A DNA stretch of 64,000 bases from assembly GCA_039707655.1 (NCBI GenBank), contig CM077676.1:83415895-83479894 (forward strand). Direction: 5' to 3'. Below are positions 1 through 12,163 of this stretch, piece after piece. This DNA is from Elymus sibiricus (lineage: Eukaryota > Streptophyta > Magnoliopsida > Poales > Poaceae). The translations under genes were made by a program, and so were the position numbers. The first letter of the stretch is position 1; every line of letters starts with the position of its first letter. The notes beneath the pieces were generated by a model. That model was not told the DNA's origin. It was given only the letters and a program-made list of their open reading frames with translations, and did not search any database.

Positions 1-987
1 CATTCTCGAAATATGTCTTCTGTGGGGAATAAATGATTCTTGAGTCCATTGAGAAAGACTCAAGGTTCACCCCACTGACTGAAATAATCCTTTTGCCGAG
101 GATGAAATCATCTGTCCCTACTGGTGTTCATTCTTAGTAGCTCATTTCGCTGTTCCTTAGGTATGATCAATTCTGAGGCAAACTCTCTCAGGTGTATTCT
201 GGCCTTGTCTGTTGCACACAGCTTCTGCTTCTAACCCATCCTTTACTCTTGACAGATCCGGTGATACTATTCTGAATGTCGGGCAGTTGGCTTGGCTTGA
301 CTCTTACTGAATTTGGATTATTGGGTATTATCCAAGTTGTGTGTTGGTCTTCTGAGCGGCACTTGCGGATGGATCCAGTCGGAGCAAAAGAACGGAACCG
401 ACAAAAGAAAGGAAGAACCGCGAAAACCAAAAAGCAAAATAAAGCTCCAATTTTGCGGACCTTATATGCGTGGCCAAAGATTCACAAGTATAACTAGCCT
501 AGCGCACTCGATGCGCCTCTAAGGATTTAGAAGCAAAACCACACCATGCCCCTGGTAGCAATTGGGGTCAAGCTCCTACTACTTCCTTAGGGAACATCAC
601 ACTCCACGCATGACCACAGCCAAAATGGCTTAGTCAACGATCCTAGGGTTGTCGGGGAAAGATGGAATTTATAAGCGTTTCCCAAAGGAAACTGGATTTA
701 AGAAGATCAATGCCATGGTTAGCAAGCAAGGTAGGGATATATGGTTTACCTAGGGGTTGAGGGCTCACGGGTCATTGCCTGGTGCGGACCTCTCCCACCA
801 GAGGCAAAGGCCACGAGAGTTCGGGTCTGATGGAGCCAAAAGCCTATGGGGTTGCCTTATGACCAATAGTAGCCGTGCCTGTTTGGCAAAGATGGCTGAA
901 ATCCATCTGGGCTTTCTACTGAGCACAAGACAGTGAAGTCTGGCTAGGGTAACCTACAGTCAGCCTGGCTGCTCTGATACCATCCGC
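1..987 (-). mobile_element. LTR retrotransposon internal leader with primer-binding site
   Basis: This is the internal sequence just downstream (minus strand) of the LTR that starts at 988. On the minus strand, 982 to 971 reads TGGTATCAGAGC, the usual primer-binding site complementary to initiator Met-tRNA, separated from the LTR end by five bases. The rest, running toward position 1, has no long open frame and looks like untranslated leader. No gag domain is reached before the window ends. The family name is not assigned. Confidence 0.65.
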
Positions 988-3900
988 TGTGGCGCCCCGC
1001 CTGATTACCACTGTAGCCAGACGGTCGCCGCACACACCAGCCCAGGAAATCACTCTGGCATGCGCGTTTACAACAAGTATCATGAACACATGCATTTCTA
1101 TTAATGGATATATAAGTCTTTACATGAGATCTTACAAAGGTGATGGCATTGGAAAAACTCTATCTAAGGCAGCATGGTCTTGGTGCGGCTCCAATCCACA
1201 GGGATCTGACTTGGTTACTCTTCTAGCCCGCGAACGCTCCGGCTCCTCGCTAATGGACGTTGGATCCTTAGGTGAACCTGGCCACATTGAAGGCCGCTGA
1301 GTACTTTTGAATGTACTCGCAAGCAAACCAAATAACATATACGCCAAGCAATGCAATCCATGGCATTCCAGCATGCACTTGTTATTAGAGCTACATTATC
1401 CATTAAGGTATAGCATATTTATTTAGCAGTATTAATTATCATGCCATAACAGGATTATCTAGCAAAATAACTCCTAAGGTAAATATAGCATGACGAGGAT
1501 AAAGCACATCAAGTAATGATTTCATATTCCAAACCTTCTCATAAACCAATCCCAATCATACCCAAGTCCGATCCAAACCTTGCGGTCATCTGACCACTTA
1601 TCTCATAGCCACCGCATGGCTAACATTTGACACCATCCGGTGTCCATGCACCCACATTGTAGGTCTGACCAAGCTTACGTTTCACTGGTTCATTATTAGC
1701 ATTAACGTCATATGGTTCAATCCTCCAGACTCGACACAGACCAAATAGTGTGACCTAGTATGAACTGTGTCCCATGACCGAGGACGCGGCTATTCGAATA
1801 GATTTACACTCTGCAGAGGTTGCGCACTTTACCCACACTATGGAGCTCCTGGCCTCGTACTTTAGTACATGTTCCCATTCGGGTGGACCGGTGCTCCTCC
1901 AACAAAACTAGTCCATTGTCCGGCACTCTTACGGTCCCACCAACAATCAGACCCCTCTGGTCATGTCCTGGGTGGCCCCTGTGTCACTCCTGACACCTGC
2001 CACCGTCGTGGCCAAACAAAACTGTCCCAAACGGGGACCCCGGGCTAAACAAACAACTGGGCTCACAAGGTTATCGCCGCCAACAGGGCCAGGGTAGCAC
2101 ACGCGCATAACCTCCCCTCTTTGGTGGTATCGATAAGAGGCAAGACAACAGACCAAGTCAGGGCCGTCCCATAACGACAAATGTGGCTGCACTTGGAAAG
2201 TTCGGTTCAGTGGCACTATGACTTGATCCTGCCGACGGAGGAGGTTGTCATTATTAAGTCACATTCTTAACATTGCAATATCAGTAACAATGCATGACGA
2301 AAACTTAACAACTTATCTCCATATAATATCTCGATGAGTCTTTAGTGAAACAATATTTAAATGGCAAGTTTATCACCTTACAAGTTTTAGCTGTAAAGTA
2401 ACGATCATCCGAACCCTTGCATGAAACCGGCAAATAAACCAGTAGCTACCAGAACGGTCATTACAACTCAGATCTGGGATGTCACTGGAATAACTCAACC
2501 CCGGCTGAATACGGTTGAAAAGCAGCTCAGAGCATGAGACGGTGTTGATAAAAAGAATGTAGCGGTTCCCTAAGACGGCCGAAGAACAGCTCAGAACATG
2601 GGGTCACCGTTACAAAAAGAAACTCAACATCTGCCCGAGACGGCCGAAAAGCAGCTCAGAACACGAGACAGTTGTTGAAAAGAGAAATATAAAGTTGGCA
2701 TCCACCCCGAACGGCCGAAAGCAGCCCAGAACACAGGCGTGGTGCCGTCACCAAAAAAAAGGCAAGCAAGAGTTCATCCGAATTACATACAGCTTACCAC
2801 TATGCACACGAGCATAAGCATATTAATTTAAACACGCAAGAATAACACAGATCAATGCTTTAGGGCATATATCAGATGGTCCGCTTGCCTGGGGGTCGAG
2901 GAATGCACCGGACGGAAATGCTGTAGCCTCGTAGGGAGATTCGCCGGAAAATGTTCCCTCCGGAAAGGTTAAATAGAGGGCAGGGGCAAAATGGTCATTT
3001 TAAGAATGTGTAAACATTATGAAAGTGACACCATCGGAACGGGCTCGACGAAATGAGGAGGTGGGCTTTGGAATCACCTGAATCGGAGTTGTGAGTAAAA
3101 AGTTATAAGTGTTTGTCTACCAGGGACCTTTCTGTAAAAGAAATATTCACAACCGGGTCCCTGACAGCACAGCTGGTTGCGCCTTCGGGAGAAATACGTT
3201 TTCCAGTGGTGGAAACGTATCTTAGTCGGGGCGTCTCCACTTATCCGACGTGGCCGGCTCACACTCTCTCCTCCCTCTCCTTCTTCCCTTCCCTCCCTGT
3301 CTCTCCCCGACGCCGCGGCAAAGAGCCCGGGCTCCGGTGGCCGGCGACGCTCCGGCGAATATTTCGGGTGGCCGAGGCCACAGACGCGGTCGCCGGAGAG
3401 CGCCGCATCCGGTGGTGGGTATCACATGCCTTGGGGATGGCCGGAGACACGGCGGCGAGCCAGGGCAGTGGGCGGCGGCCTCGGGCAGTTGGAGTGCTCC
3501 AGTGGCTAGGGAAGATGGATAAGGGGGCGGGAGTGGTCCAAGGTGAGAGGGAACTCCAGTGCTGGGCTCGGTGGGGGCGGGGAGGGCAGGAGATGAGCGA
3601 ATTTAGGCGAGGGAGGGCGGCGGCCATGGCGGCCGCGGAGGAGCAGGAGAGGTTCCGGTGACGAACGGAGGGGCCCAGGAGGGCTCTGAGAGGGAGGGCA
3701 GGAGGCTGCTGAGCTCGGTGTGCTTGGAAGAGGCTCGGCCGTGGCTATTTATAGCCGGCCGAGGCCACTGGATAAGCACGGCCGTGCGGTGGCCGCGGCG
3801 ATGAGCTAGACCGCGTGCGGAGGTGATGGCTCGGCCGGTTCCCGGCGTCGTGAAGCGTCACGGAGGAGCAGAAGAGCTGCGCTGGCATGCTGGAGGAGCT

Positions 3901-5155
3901 TCGGCTCGGCCGGATACGGCGGTGCATGTGCGAGCATAGTGGCGGAGCAGAGTGCTCGTCGCGGCGCGGCGAGGAAGAGGCCGGAGGGGGAAGGTGCTGG
4001 AGAGGGGATACGTGGACGGCGGCGACGTAGTCGGCACTAGGGGACACGCTGCGGCAGCTCGAGCCGTCCTGTCCGACGCGGTGGGCGCGCAGAGCGCTGT
4101 ACTTGCGTGCGGCTCACGCAGTCACCATGCGCACCGGCTACTCTGGCGTGCGCCTGTCTGCCACAGCTTGTCCAACACGTCTCTCGCTACTCAAATAAGT
4201 GGGAGAAGTGGCTAGAATCATCTGGGGGGCTCTGAGGCGAGTGAAACTTGCTGAAACAGATTCTAACAGCAAACTTTGATGGACTTCTCTGGATAAATGG
4301 ATGAAGGAGGGGAGCTGGATCTTTATCATAATGAAATGTGGTAGAAAGGACTAGGTGCTGGTAAAATTTGAAGGCATTTGGAAATGGTTTGCACACACTT
4401 CCTTTGCAATGCAAATTTTGGTCCAGAAACTGGACTTTGAAGCTGTGCTCAAATGGTTGAATGAAATGAGCTAAATTTTGGTGTAGGGTGATGATTTGGA
4501 AGTGTTGAGGCACTGGTAAAATTTCATACCATTTGGGTACGCCAACATGGTACTTCCTTCACAGTGCTTTCTGCTGGATAGAAAATAGATGGAATTTTTG
4601 GGAGAAAATGGCTAGATAAAATCATATAGGGAATGTGAGGTCCTGGATTAATTTCAAGAATTATGAAGCATTATAAAATATAGCTGCTTCACAACCTCAA
4701 AATTGATCCAGAAACAAGAAGTGGATGATGCACTCAAAATTTGAACTATGGAACTTGAGTTCTTGATGGAAATGGTGAAGATATGGATAGGAGAAGCTCC
4801 ATAAATTATTTGGGATTTTTTCCTGGCTACCAAAATGGTAGTTCCTTTGGAAAGTGCCCAAAATGCAATATTGGCTTTAAATAGGAAAATGCAATTTCTC
4901 TTATTTAATTATGTCCAATATTTTTTGAGAGCTCAATATGATCACAAAGAATATCTCCACAAGTTTTCATGAACTTTGGAGATGGATAGATATTTTTCTG
5001 GATTTAATTCCTTTAAACAACAGAAAAAGGAATTGCTTTTAAATGAAAAATATTGCAAATGACTTAGCAATATTTTTGCATATCCAGGATTAAAATATAT
5101 TGGAGAGTTATTGGGAAAATTTTGGGAAGCAAAAGATCAAAGGAAATTGGGGTAC
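988..5155 (-). mobile_element. Long LTR (about 4.2 kb), minus orientation, distal end truncated
   Basis: On the minus strand this LTR ends in ...GGCGCCACA at 988, immediately before the primer-binding site. It resembles the solo LTR at 18542-48624: a CpG-rich block (about 3240-4190), an AT-rich block (4200-5155), a tandem-repeat block and a shared stretch near 1790 and 19275 containing GGCTATTCGAATAGATTT. ORFs in the GC-rich block have no recognisable domain and occur in several overlapping frames, so I treat the block as non-coding LTR. The right boundary near 5155 is approximate: sequence changes there to a transposon gene remnant and no clean terminus or target duplication is visible. Confidence 0.6.
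2505..2760. repeat. Imperfect tandem repeat, about 65 bp x 4, inside LTR
   Basis: Four diverged units share a core like GACGGCCGAAAAGCAGCTCAG followed by a variable A-rich stretch, beginning near 2510, 2573, 2637 and 2708. The block lies in a position comparable to the 69-bp repeat in the related solo LTR (19908-20110), although the unit sequences differ. Confidence 0.6.
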
Positions 5156-5235
5156 GGTAAGACAGAACGACATGTAGCTGATCGAGTAGTGTACAGAACC
5201 ACAACAGCATAGCTAGCTGTCACTATCCTATTACA

Positions 5236-6728
5236 TTAATATATATGACCGGAATAAGGATCATTTACGTATTTCTTCGATGGATCCACAAGAGACACCA
5301 GACCGTCAGCATCGTGACCCTGCTTCTGAAGGCGAGCTTTTTTCTCCTCCGGGCCGGTAGGTGCGCCGCCGTTGAAAACCCCGGCATGGTCGATGACATG
5401 CTTGTTGAGGATGGTAGCAAACTTCAGCTGGATGAGTCTGAACTCATCTCTGCTATTTCCCGGGCTAATTTCGTCCATTTTCCTCCCCCATGCGATGACG
5501 AGAGAGTTCTTTTTAAGGCGTTCTCCCTCCCGTATGTACTCCTCCATGTGGTGGACGACGTAGTAGCCGTCGAATCAGTGTTTTCCGGCTGCTCCATGCA
5601 ACAAAAGTCAGTTTTGTGGCCGAAGCGTACCACTTTAAATTTGTCAAACTTGCGATATCCCTCTCTGATCACTCCTTCCCAGCTGGTATACTCGACTAGT
5701 GCTTCATCCAGAACCTTCTTGATGCCTCTGTAGTATTTCTTCACTTTTAATCCAAGAAATAAGTTTCGGCGAACTTCGGGGTAATAACGATGAGGACACA
5801 ATGTTCTCTGCGTAAAAAGTTGAGAAGACCAATTATCCTCGAGTTATAATGTTTTTACGTGGAAGCAGAACAAGATTGTACGAAAGTATACTGTCTACCG
5901 AATGATTTACTTTGGATAGTAGGGCACAAGAAGGCAATCTTTGTCCATGTTGGCAAGCATGAAGTCTGTCAGATACTTCCTCATAGCTTGACGACGGTCA
6001 GGGAGATTGACGTTGGTCTCGTGCATGAGGTAGGGGTCCGCTACTGCAACATCCTTGTTGAGCTCACATTTGGCAAGGTAGGCGCTATTGATTACCCATA
6101 GGTGTACTAAGGAATAACCAAGCTAATATAGGTGGAACAGGTTGAAGATGTCTTCGAATGGCACATAGAACTTGTCCACGGAGAAAATGTCACACAAACC
6201 AATATTCGGTGGCACCATCACTAAGAAAACGGGGAGATATCCACCTCCATGAGAAAATGCGTACTTCTCCCTACAGAGAATTGTGTCATGCAGAAGCCTC
6301 AATTCTGTCTGCAGAAGATCGCTGAGCTCCTTCGGAAGGATGGGTTCACCCGGGGAATGGTAATTCCGCCATGCAACACGACGAACTTGTTTATTACCTG
6401 GTCGCCTTCTCTTCTTGCGTGCTAGGTTAGGCTGGCTGGCTATACCGCCTGGCAATGCATTTGCTATCGTCGCATTGAGTGTGTTTGGACTCAGCAATGC
6501 TCCCCTAGCTGGTGGCACTTGTGTGTCTGGTGGCTTGAAGTCGTCGTTGAACAGACTCTTCTAGCAAAGAACAATACATTGATCTTGTTCAGCAGGAGGC
6601 ATAGAGAATGCTTCGATAGGATCAGCAGGCATAGGTCCATCAAGATTGCACATGACAGCTGATTTCTGATATTCGTCAGCCAAGAAGTATCGATTGACAA
6701 GTAGTTCATCATTATTACCCGTTACTTG
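5236..6728 (-). pseudogene. CACTA-type ORF with Ulp1 (C48) peptidase, degenerate remnant
   Basis: Minus-strand frames give the order expected for the second gene of a plant CACTA transposon. A basic and leucine-rich segment (6518-6123) includes FEDIFNLFHLY, which matches the region before the peptidase. A segment around 6090-5920 ends in KDCLLVPYYP. A C-terminal segment (5800-5236) includes MEQPENTD, then GYYVVHHMEEYIREG in a shifted frame. The last pair corresponds to the Ulp1 active-site block in which a catalytic Cys precedes G-Y-Y. Here the frame breaks exactly at that point. The sequence is clearly more diverged than the Ulp1 genes of the nested elements at 21-41 kb, so it comes from another family. 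Neither terminal inverted repeats nor a transposase are next to it. Confidence 0.6.
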
Positions 6729-6738
6729 TTGTTGGTCC

Positions 6739-7283
6739 TGGATACGTCTCCAACGTATCTATAATTTTTTATTGTTTCATGCTATTATATTATCAATCTT
6801 GTATGCTTTATACACTATTTCATATCATTTTTGGGAACTAACCTATTAACTCAGTGCCCAGTGCCAGTTGTTATTTTCTGCTTGTTTTTGATTTTACAGA
6901 AAATCCATACAAACGGAGTTCAAACACGCTGGAACTTTTTGATGATTTTTTCTGGACCTGAAGGGACCCTAGAAGCTTCGGGGGGAGTCCAGACGACAAA
7001 CGAGGAGACGGCAAAGCAGCACGGCGCGCCCAGGGGGGGTAGGCGCGTCGTGCCCCATTGTGGGCCCTTCATGGCTCCGTCTGACCTAATTCCAGAGCTA
7101 TAAATTTCTAAATATTCCGAAACCCCCAGGGTGAGACACGAAACAATTATTCCGCCTCCGCAAGTCTCTGTTATTCCGCGATCCCATCTGGAGGCCTTTT
7201 CCGGTACTCTGCCGGAGGGGGATCGATCACGGAGGGCCTCTACATCAACCTTGCTGCCTTCCCGATGATGCGTGAGTAGTTCC
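6739..7283 (+). mobile_element. LTR fragment, TGATACGTCTCC family, 3' truncated
   Basis: It begins TGGATACGTCTCCAACGTAT and tracks the LTRs at 55282 and 60480: AACCTATTAACT, GTGCCCAGTGCCAGTTG, a GC-rich stretch, TTTGACCTAATTCC-like text and GATGATGCGTGAGTAGTT. It stops at about 7283, where the other copies continue, and reverse-strand Gypsy polymerase sequence begins. It therefore keeps only the 5' third of the LTR and has lost its primer site. Confidence 0.7.
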
Positions 7284-8986
7284 CCATAGGACCACGATGT
7301 TGTCGATGTAGACCTCTGCGTTGACTCCGATTTGTTTGTTAAAACACTTCTGCATCGTTTGCTGGTATGTTGCTCCCGTGTTCTTGAGTCCAAAGGGCAT
7401 TGTGATGTAGCAGAATGGCCCATATGGCGTGATGAAGGAGGTCGTCTATTGGTCGGACTCCTTCATGCATACCTGGTGGACCCGGAGTATGCGTCGAGGA
7501 AGCATATGCGTTCGCATCTCGCCTGTGGAGTCGATGATCTAGTCGATTCTGGGGAGTGGGAATGGGTCTTTGGGACACGTTTTGTTGAAGTCGGTGCAGT
7601 CTACGCACATGCGCCATGACTTGTTCTTTTTCTGCACCATTACTGGGTTTGCCAGCCATTCTGGGTGTGCGACCTCTCGTATGGACTTGGCGGCTAGTAG
7701 CCGCGCTATTTCTTCCCCTATTGCCATCCTCTTCTCTATAGTGAAACGACGCAAGGCTTGTTTCACCGGCCTCGCATCCTTGCGGACGTTCAAGCAGTGC
7801 TCGGCCTTATCGGCAGGTACGCCTGGCGTGTCAGCAGGCTTCCAGGTGAATATGTCCCAGTTCGCTCGAAGAGACGCTAGGAGCTCCGCTTCTTGGCCTT
7901 CCGCGAGGTCCCCACCAATCGTCATTGTTTTGCTGGGGGTCCTCCGCGTGTACTTGGAATTTCTTCGTGTGCTTGGCTGGATGGAACATAGGTCCCGGGC
8001 TTGGTTTCTCTGGGAGCTCGGCCTCTGACGTCCTATTCGCCGTTTTATTTTGTCGAGCTCCGCGGAGGCCAGGGCGGCCTCTACGAGCTCCACGTTGTCC
8101 ACCTCTGCTTCGTAGGCCTTTGGCTCCCCCGGATGGCGATCTTCAGCTGTAGGTAGGCGTAGGACGGGACCGCCATGAATTTTATGTATGCGGGCCTTCC
8201 CAATATCGCGTGGTAGCCGCTCTGGAAGGGAGCGACCTCGAATTGGATTGTTTCACTCCGGTAGTTGCCTTCGTCCCCGAAGACGAATTCGTGCTCGATC
8301 CTCCCCAAGGGATGGACTGGGCGACCGTGTACAGCCCCATGAAAGCCTACGTCTGACCTCTCTAGGCCGGATAGTGAGATTTTCATGTTTTCTAGGGTGT
8401 TGGTGAAGATAATGTTGAGGCCGCTGCCTCCGTCCATCAAGACGCATGAAAGGCGGCAGCCCCCCACGATTGGATCTAACACCAGGGCATGTTTGCTTGG
8501 ATGAATGACATCTTCTGGGTGATCCCTGACGTCAAAGGTCACTGTTACCTTAGACCATGGGAGCCGCTCGCTGGTCGCTTTTTCCGCCATGTAGATCCTG
8601 CGACGCACGAGCTTCTGGTTGCAGCGTGTGTCCGCCGCCGTGAATATCATGTTCACGGAGGTCTCGTGGGAGGGTTGGTGGGTTGACGAAGCCCTAGCCT
8701 TCTCCCGCCGTGCGGTGTTCCGCTCGTGTTCCCACGCGATGTGGTTCGAGCAGGGGTAGGTTCCCATGGCCCTTCCCTGTTCATTGTAAATGAACTCAAT
8801 CATTCCGAAGCGCATGTAGTTGATGAAGGGTGGGGGAGAGACGTTGAAGAGTCGTCCTGTGTCGTCGACGGCCAGCTCGAAAGAGCCGAACGTGAAGGTC
8901 TGGCCTGGCGAGAATTTGCCGGCTTCTTTTGATTCTTCGCACCGAGTTAGTTCTTCGACCAACGTCGCCCGTACCTGGCGCGCCAA
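7284..8986 (-). pseudogene. Gypsy gag-end/protease/reverse transcriptase fragment
   Basis: Read on the minus strand from the primer site at 8986, an open frame (to 8081) carries a short gag-like segment, then an aspartic protease with the motif LMDGGSGLNIIF at about 8450. Reverse transcriptase follows in another frame (8102-7539) with PEWLANPVMVQKKN and CVDCTDFNKTCPKD. A stop replaces the expected Gln after PLPRID. The reading continues to YIDN near 7310, where functional enzymes have YVDD or YxDD, and is then cut off at the junction with the LTR fragment. Most of gag appears deleted, since protease sits only a few hundred codons from the primer site. The copy is dead: one frameshift, at least one stop, an altered catalytic motif and no RNase H or integrase. 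Confidence 0.75.
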
Positions 8987-9407
8987 CTGATGGAGTGAAA
9001 TACCGCCAGATCCCTCGTTAGGGTTCATGACAAGGTCGGAAGTACCGGTACGGAGTCTGCACACACAAGTTAGTCAGGTTCGGGCCTCCGAAAAGTAATA
9101 CCCTATATCCTGTTTCTTCTTGTTATTCATGGTGAGGGGACACCTCGTGCAGAGGATTGCAATGGTGTATGAGATTGCTACCGAGAGTTTGTTGATCTAA
9201 GATTGGATGTCCTTGGGGGTACACTGACCTCCCTTTATATAGGCAGGGAGGTCTAGAGTTTACAGGATGACCGATGCGATCTAGGCCGCCGCTGCCCTTG
9301 CCTTGGAGAGCAGGTCATGGTAAGGTCCTGCTGTTTGGGCCCTGGTCGCCGGCCCATGTCTTCACTTGGTCTAGTTGGTTAGCCACCCCCGGGTCATGGC
9401 CCAGTCA
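8971..9407 (-). mobile_element. Gypsy LTR with primer-binding site, minus orientation
   Basis: On the minus strand, 8986-8971 reads TTGGCGCGCCAGGTAC, a primer-binding site of the TGGCGCGCCAGGTA type. The LTR lies on its right (8988 to about 9407), ending in TCA one base before the primer site. A TATA-like CCTTTATATAGGC element is at 9233-9245. The outer boundary at 9407 is a guess from a possible TGACTGGG start; no target duplication was found. Confidence 0.6.
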
Positions 9408-9503
9408 CCCGCTGCCTTGAGACTAATGTAAAGGTAGCTTAAAATGAAAAAAAATGTGTACACTGTCGTGGCTACGACTCAATCCGGTGGCCTTTTAGGC
9501 TAA

Positions 9504-9805
9504 GAGCAAGTATAATAATGGGCTTATAACCCGCCTACATGGCATTTTTAACTATGTGAAGGAGAGAGACATGAAAAAAATGGTTGGAGTGGACTCTCAT
9601 GCAAGAGCCTAGCTATACGTGTGCTCCTTGGGAAAAGTAATAAATAAGATAAAAAAGAAAGAGAGAAGATAAGAAAAAGTACTACTCTAGTGGCCAACCT
9701 TATAGCTAATCTTATTGTATTAGTTATTAGTGACTATACATGAGGGCTTTAGATGACATGGCAGCTGCATATAGCCAGCAATTCGCTATACAATTAACCA
9801 TGCTC
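9504..9805. mobile_element. Tourist-type MITE (302 bp) with TAA duplication
   Basis: The element starts GAGCAAGTATAATAATGGGC and ends in CATGCTC, so the ends form an imperfect inverted repeat of the GAGCA class. TAA is present directly before (9501-9503) and after (9806-9808), as expected for PIF/Harbinger-mobilised MITEs. It has no coding capacity. Confidence 0.7.
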
Positions 9806-9888
9806 TAAGGTGAAGGCGCAGTGACCGCTTGGGCAAGAAAAACTTTATGTATGTGTTGTGTTAAAGGTACTCTATTTTAAGACTAATA

Positions 9889-9969
9889 CTCCCTTGGTAC
9901 ACAAATATAAGATGTTTTAGCAGTTTAGTTTAAACTTCCACAACGTCCTACATTTGTTTATATGGGGAG
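9889..9969. mobile_element. Stowaway-type MITE (81 bp), diverged
   Basis: The ends are CTCCCTTGGTACACAAATATAAGA and the inverted counterpart ending in GGGGAG, with TA on both sides (9887-9888 and 9970-9971). This is the typical Stowaway/Mariner arrangement. The arms no longer pair perfectly, so it is older than the copy at 17827. Confidence 0.7.
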
Positions 9970-10236
9970 TATTTTTTAATAAATTAAAAATTCACTTAAA
10001 ATTTTGGGCAAAAAATTCCAAGATTTTCTTGAAGCTGGTTTTTTCTTGCCCCACCTGGGAAAAATGGAATAGAGAAAAAAAAATCTTAGTCTGTGAACCT
10101 GGATGCATTTTTTTGTTATTTTTGGTGTTCCTTGTGCTGCCATGCATGACAGATGATGAATAAATAAATAAAATCCCGCAAATAAATAAATTGAGTAAGC
10201 TAGCTTATCTAAAAATGGACCTAGTTGGCCTGGTGG

Positions 10237-10238
<2 letters not shown>

Positions 10239-10276
<38 letters not shown>
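10239..10276. repeat. (AT)19 microsatellite
   Basis: Uninterrupted AT dinucleotide run. The flanks (9972-10460) show no recognisable gene. Confidence 0.95.
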
Positions 10277-10280
<4 letters not shown>

Positions 10281-10460
10281 GAATTTAAGCTGCTAAGCTA
10301 TCGGCGCTCTCATGCATTCCCAGTGCTTTGCTTTGTGCTCTCATGTGATGCCATGTGTCCATGGTTTTCTCTTTGGTGTGGTCCTGTTTTTCTTCTATAT
10401 TGGCGATCGGTTTTTTCTGGGTGTTGATCGGGTTGGTTCACCGCCGTCCAGTTCACAGCT

Positions 10461-11190
10461 TTGACTAATCCGCCGCTTACAATGAACCTTCCTTATCTTT
10501 CTTCTTCCTTCTCACGAGGACCCCATATATTCTTCCCCATCCCTAATCTCTCTCGTTTCCTCCCCAGCACCGTTCCTCTAGAAAAATCACTTGCACACGC
10601 TCTCTCCTTCTGCTCTGCCGCCGCCGCTTGCCATCCCGTCATCGGCTTCCTCTTGCTCTGCCGCCGCCGCTTGTCGTGCCGCCACTGGCCCCTTCCCCTC
10701 TGTTGCCTTCCCCTGCCCCTCCTTTCCCCATCTCCTAACGAGCAAGGTGTGGCCATGGCGGCAGCGCCCGAAGGAGGAGGAGAGGAAAGGAGATGGGCCC
10801 GTACGATATCAAGGACTGGGCCTTTCAGGGTTCCATTGCATGGATGCATCCACCACTGGCCTCTACGTAGATGTCGTACGGTCGACATCTGATGTTCATC
10901 GCCACCGCCGAGTGCCATCCACCACCAGCCGCAAGCGGTGCGCCTTCCTTTGGGCGCTTAACCTCGCATGTAGTTTCTCCACGGCGCCTCATCCTTTCCC
11001 GTCGTCATGGTGTCACGGCGTTGGAGGCCATTGCCGACGAGGTGTGGCTCGCGTTGCTGGAGCAGAACGAGCCAACCTTCGACGGCCATCTGCTATGGAG
11101 GTGCCTGTTCTTTTCCTCCACATGACTTTCTGGCCATGAGCGCCGCCGCTGAGAGATTCACCAAGGGAACTGTCCAAATGTTTCTGACTT
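10461..11190. other. GC-rich unidentified segment
   Basis: The segment is CT-rich then GC-rich, with overlapping open frames on both strands; the longest is 182 residues on the plus strand. None shows a domain I recognise, and the frames overlap in the way expected of GC-rich non-coding sequence. It could be a 5' exon or leader for the RPA-like fragments downstream, but there is no splice or homology evidence for that. From 11191 to 11507 I see nothing. Confidence 0.3.
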
Positions 11191-11507
11191 AATGGTCACA
11201 ATTTTGCTACATTGACTTCTTTTCAGTAGCATATTAGTAATTATTGCTATTGCATAACACAGTGTGTCATCATCTGATTGGCCCTCATGGAGGTCCACTA
11301 TTAAGAAATTTAGAAAGACAATACATACAATTTCAAGTTCACTGTCGGAATCGGAAGGATATGGGCGCATTTAAGTGTCGATCCCACTGCACTCTATAGT
11401 CTGAATTTTGTCATGGTCGACGTCAAAGTAATAATGGTGCCGATATTTCTGTCATATAATTTGCCTTATCCATCAGCACACTTTTAGGTCTTCTTTGTTT
11501 ACGTAGG

Positions 11508-12163
11508 GGGTACAACAGAAAGATTGATACCAATAAAATGGCCAAATTTAAAGAAACCTTCCATAAAAGGGTGGTGTATACAATTGAGCATTACCAGATA
11601 TTTAGAGCCAGGAAGAAGTAAAGAGCAGTAGACTACCCCTTTAGAATTAGCATTGTTCACATAACATTGGCAAAGCCAGTTCCCATGTTTGCCTACAACT
11701 CACTCCCTTTTTCATAATTGGAAAAGTGCATCTGAATAACTGTTCTTATGTCATGTTAATTCGTAAACCTTTGTTTTCATTTTTTATTTAACTTGTTGTT
11801 TTCTGACGTTCTTGAGCATCACTTGTCCCTATACTTTTACAAACGTAGTTGGTTTAATCACTGGCGTAAAAGTTGTTTTGCCACTGGCTAGCGCTAATCG
11901 CGAGCCAAGGCGCAAGTCTATATCACGCATGAACCATATGCAATTCTACCATAATTTTTTATCTATTTATTCTATGCAATATTGCACAACGTCAAATGGA
12001 TACTCCTTTTTTACAGAAAGCTGGCAACCATAACACTTTGGAAAGTATATGTGCGTGCAATACACGTAGATGCTGATGACGAAGCAAACCCAGTGTTTGC
12101 AATATTCGCATTCCTCGGAGCACATTGGGATACTATCAATGAAAAAATTCAATCATGACTCAA
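11508..12163 (+). pseudogene. Replication protein A large-subunit-like (DUF223/OB-fold) fragments
   Basis: Three plus-strand pieces read as successive parts of the plant RPA70-like family, which binds single-stranded DNA through OB folds. Piece 1 (about 11530-11713) contains NKMAKFKETFHKRVVYTIEHYQ, then ARKK, a TAA stop, and RAVDYPF. Piece 2 (11826-11945) contains FTNVVGLITGVKVVLPLASA. Piece 3 (12022-12163) contains LATITLWKVYVRAIHVDADD and NPVFAIFAF, ending in TGA. The order matches an N-terminal OB fold followed by the VGLITGV and TLW strands of the next one. A stop in piece 1, a probable one-base shift before NKMAKF, and missing C-terminal domains mark it as a relic. Such fragments are often carried by Helitrons, but no Helitron ends are visible here. 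Confidence 0.5.

Noticed and set aside
3113..3661. 182-residue ORF and overlapping frames in the GC-rich LTR block
   Set aside because: Open in several frames on both strands with no motif, as expected for CpG-rich LTR sequence.
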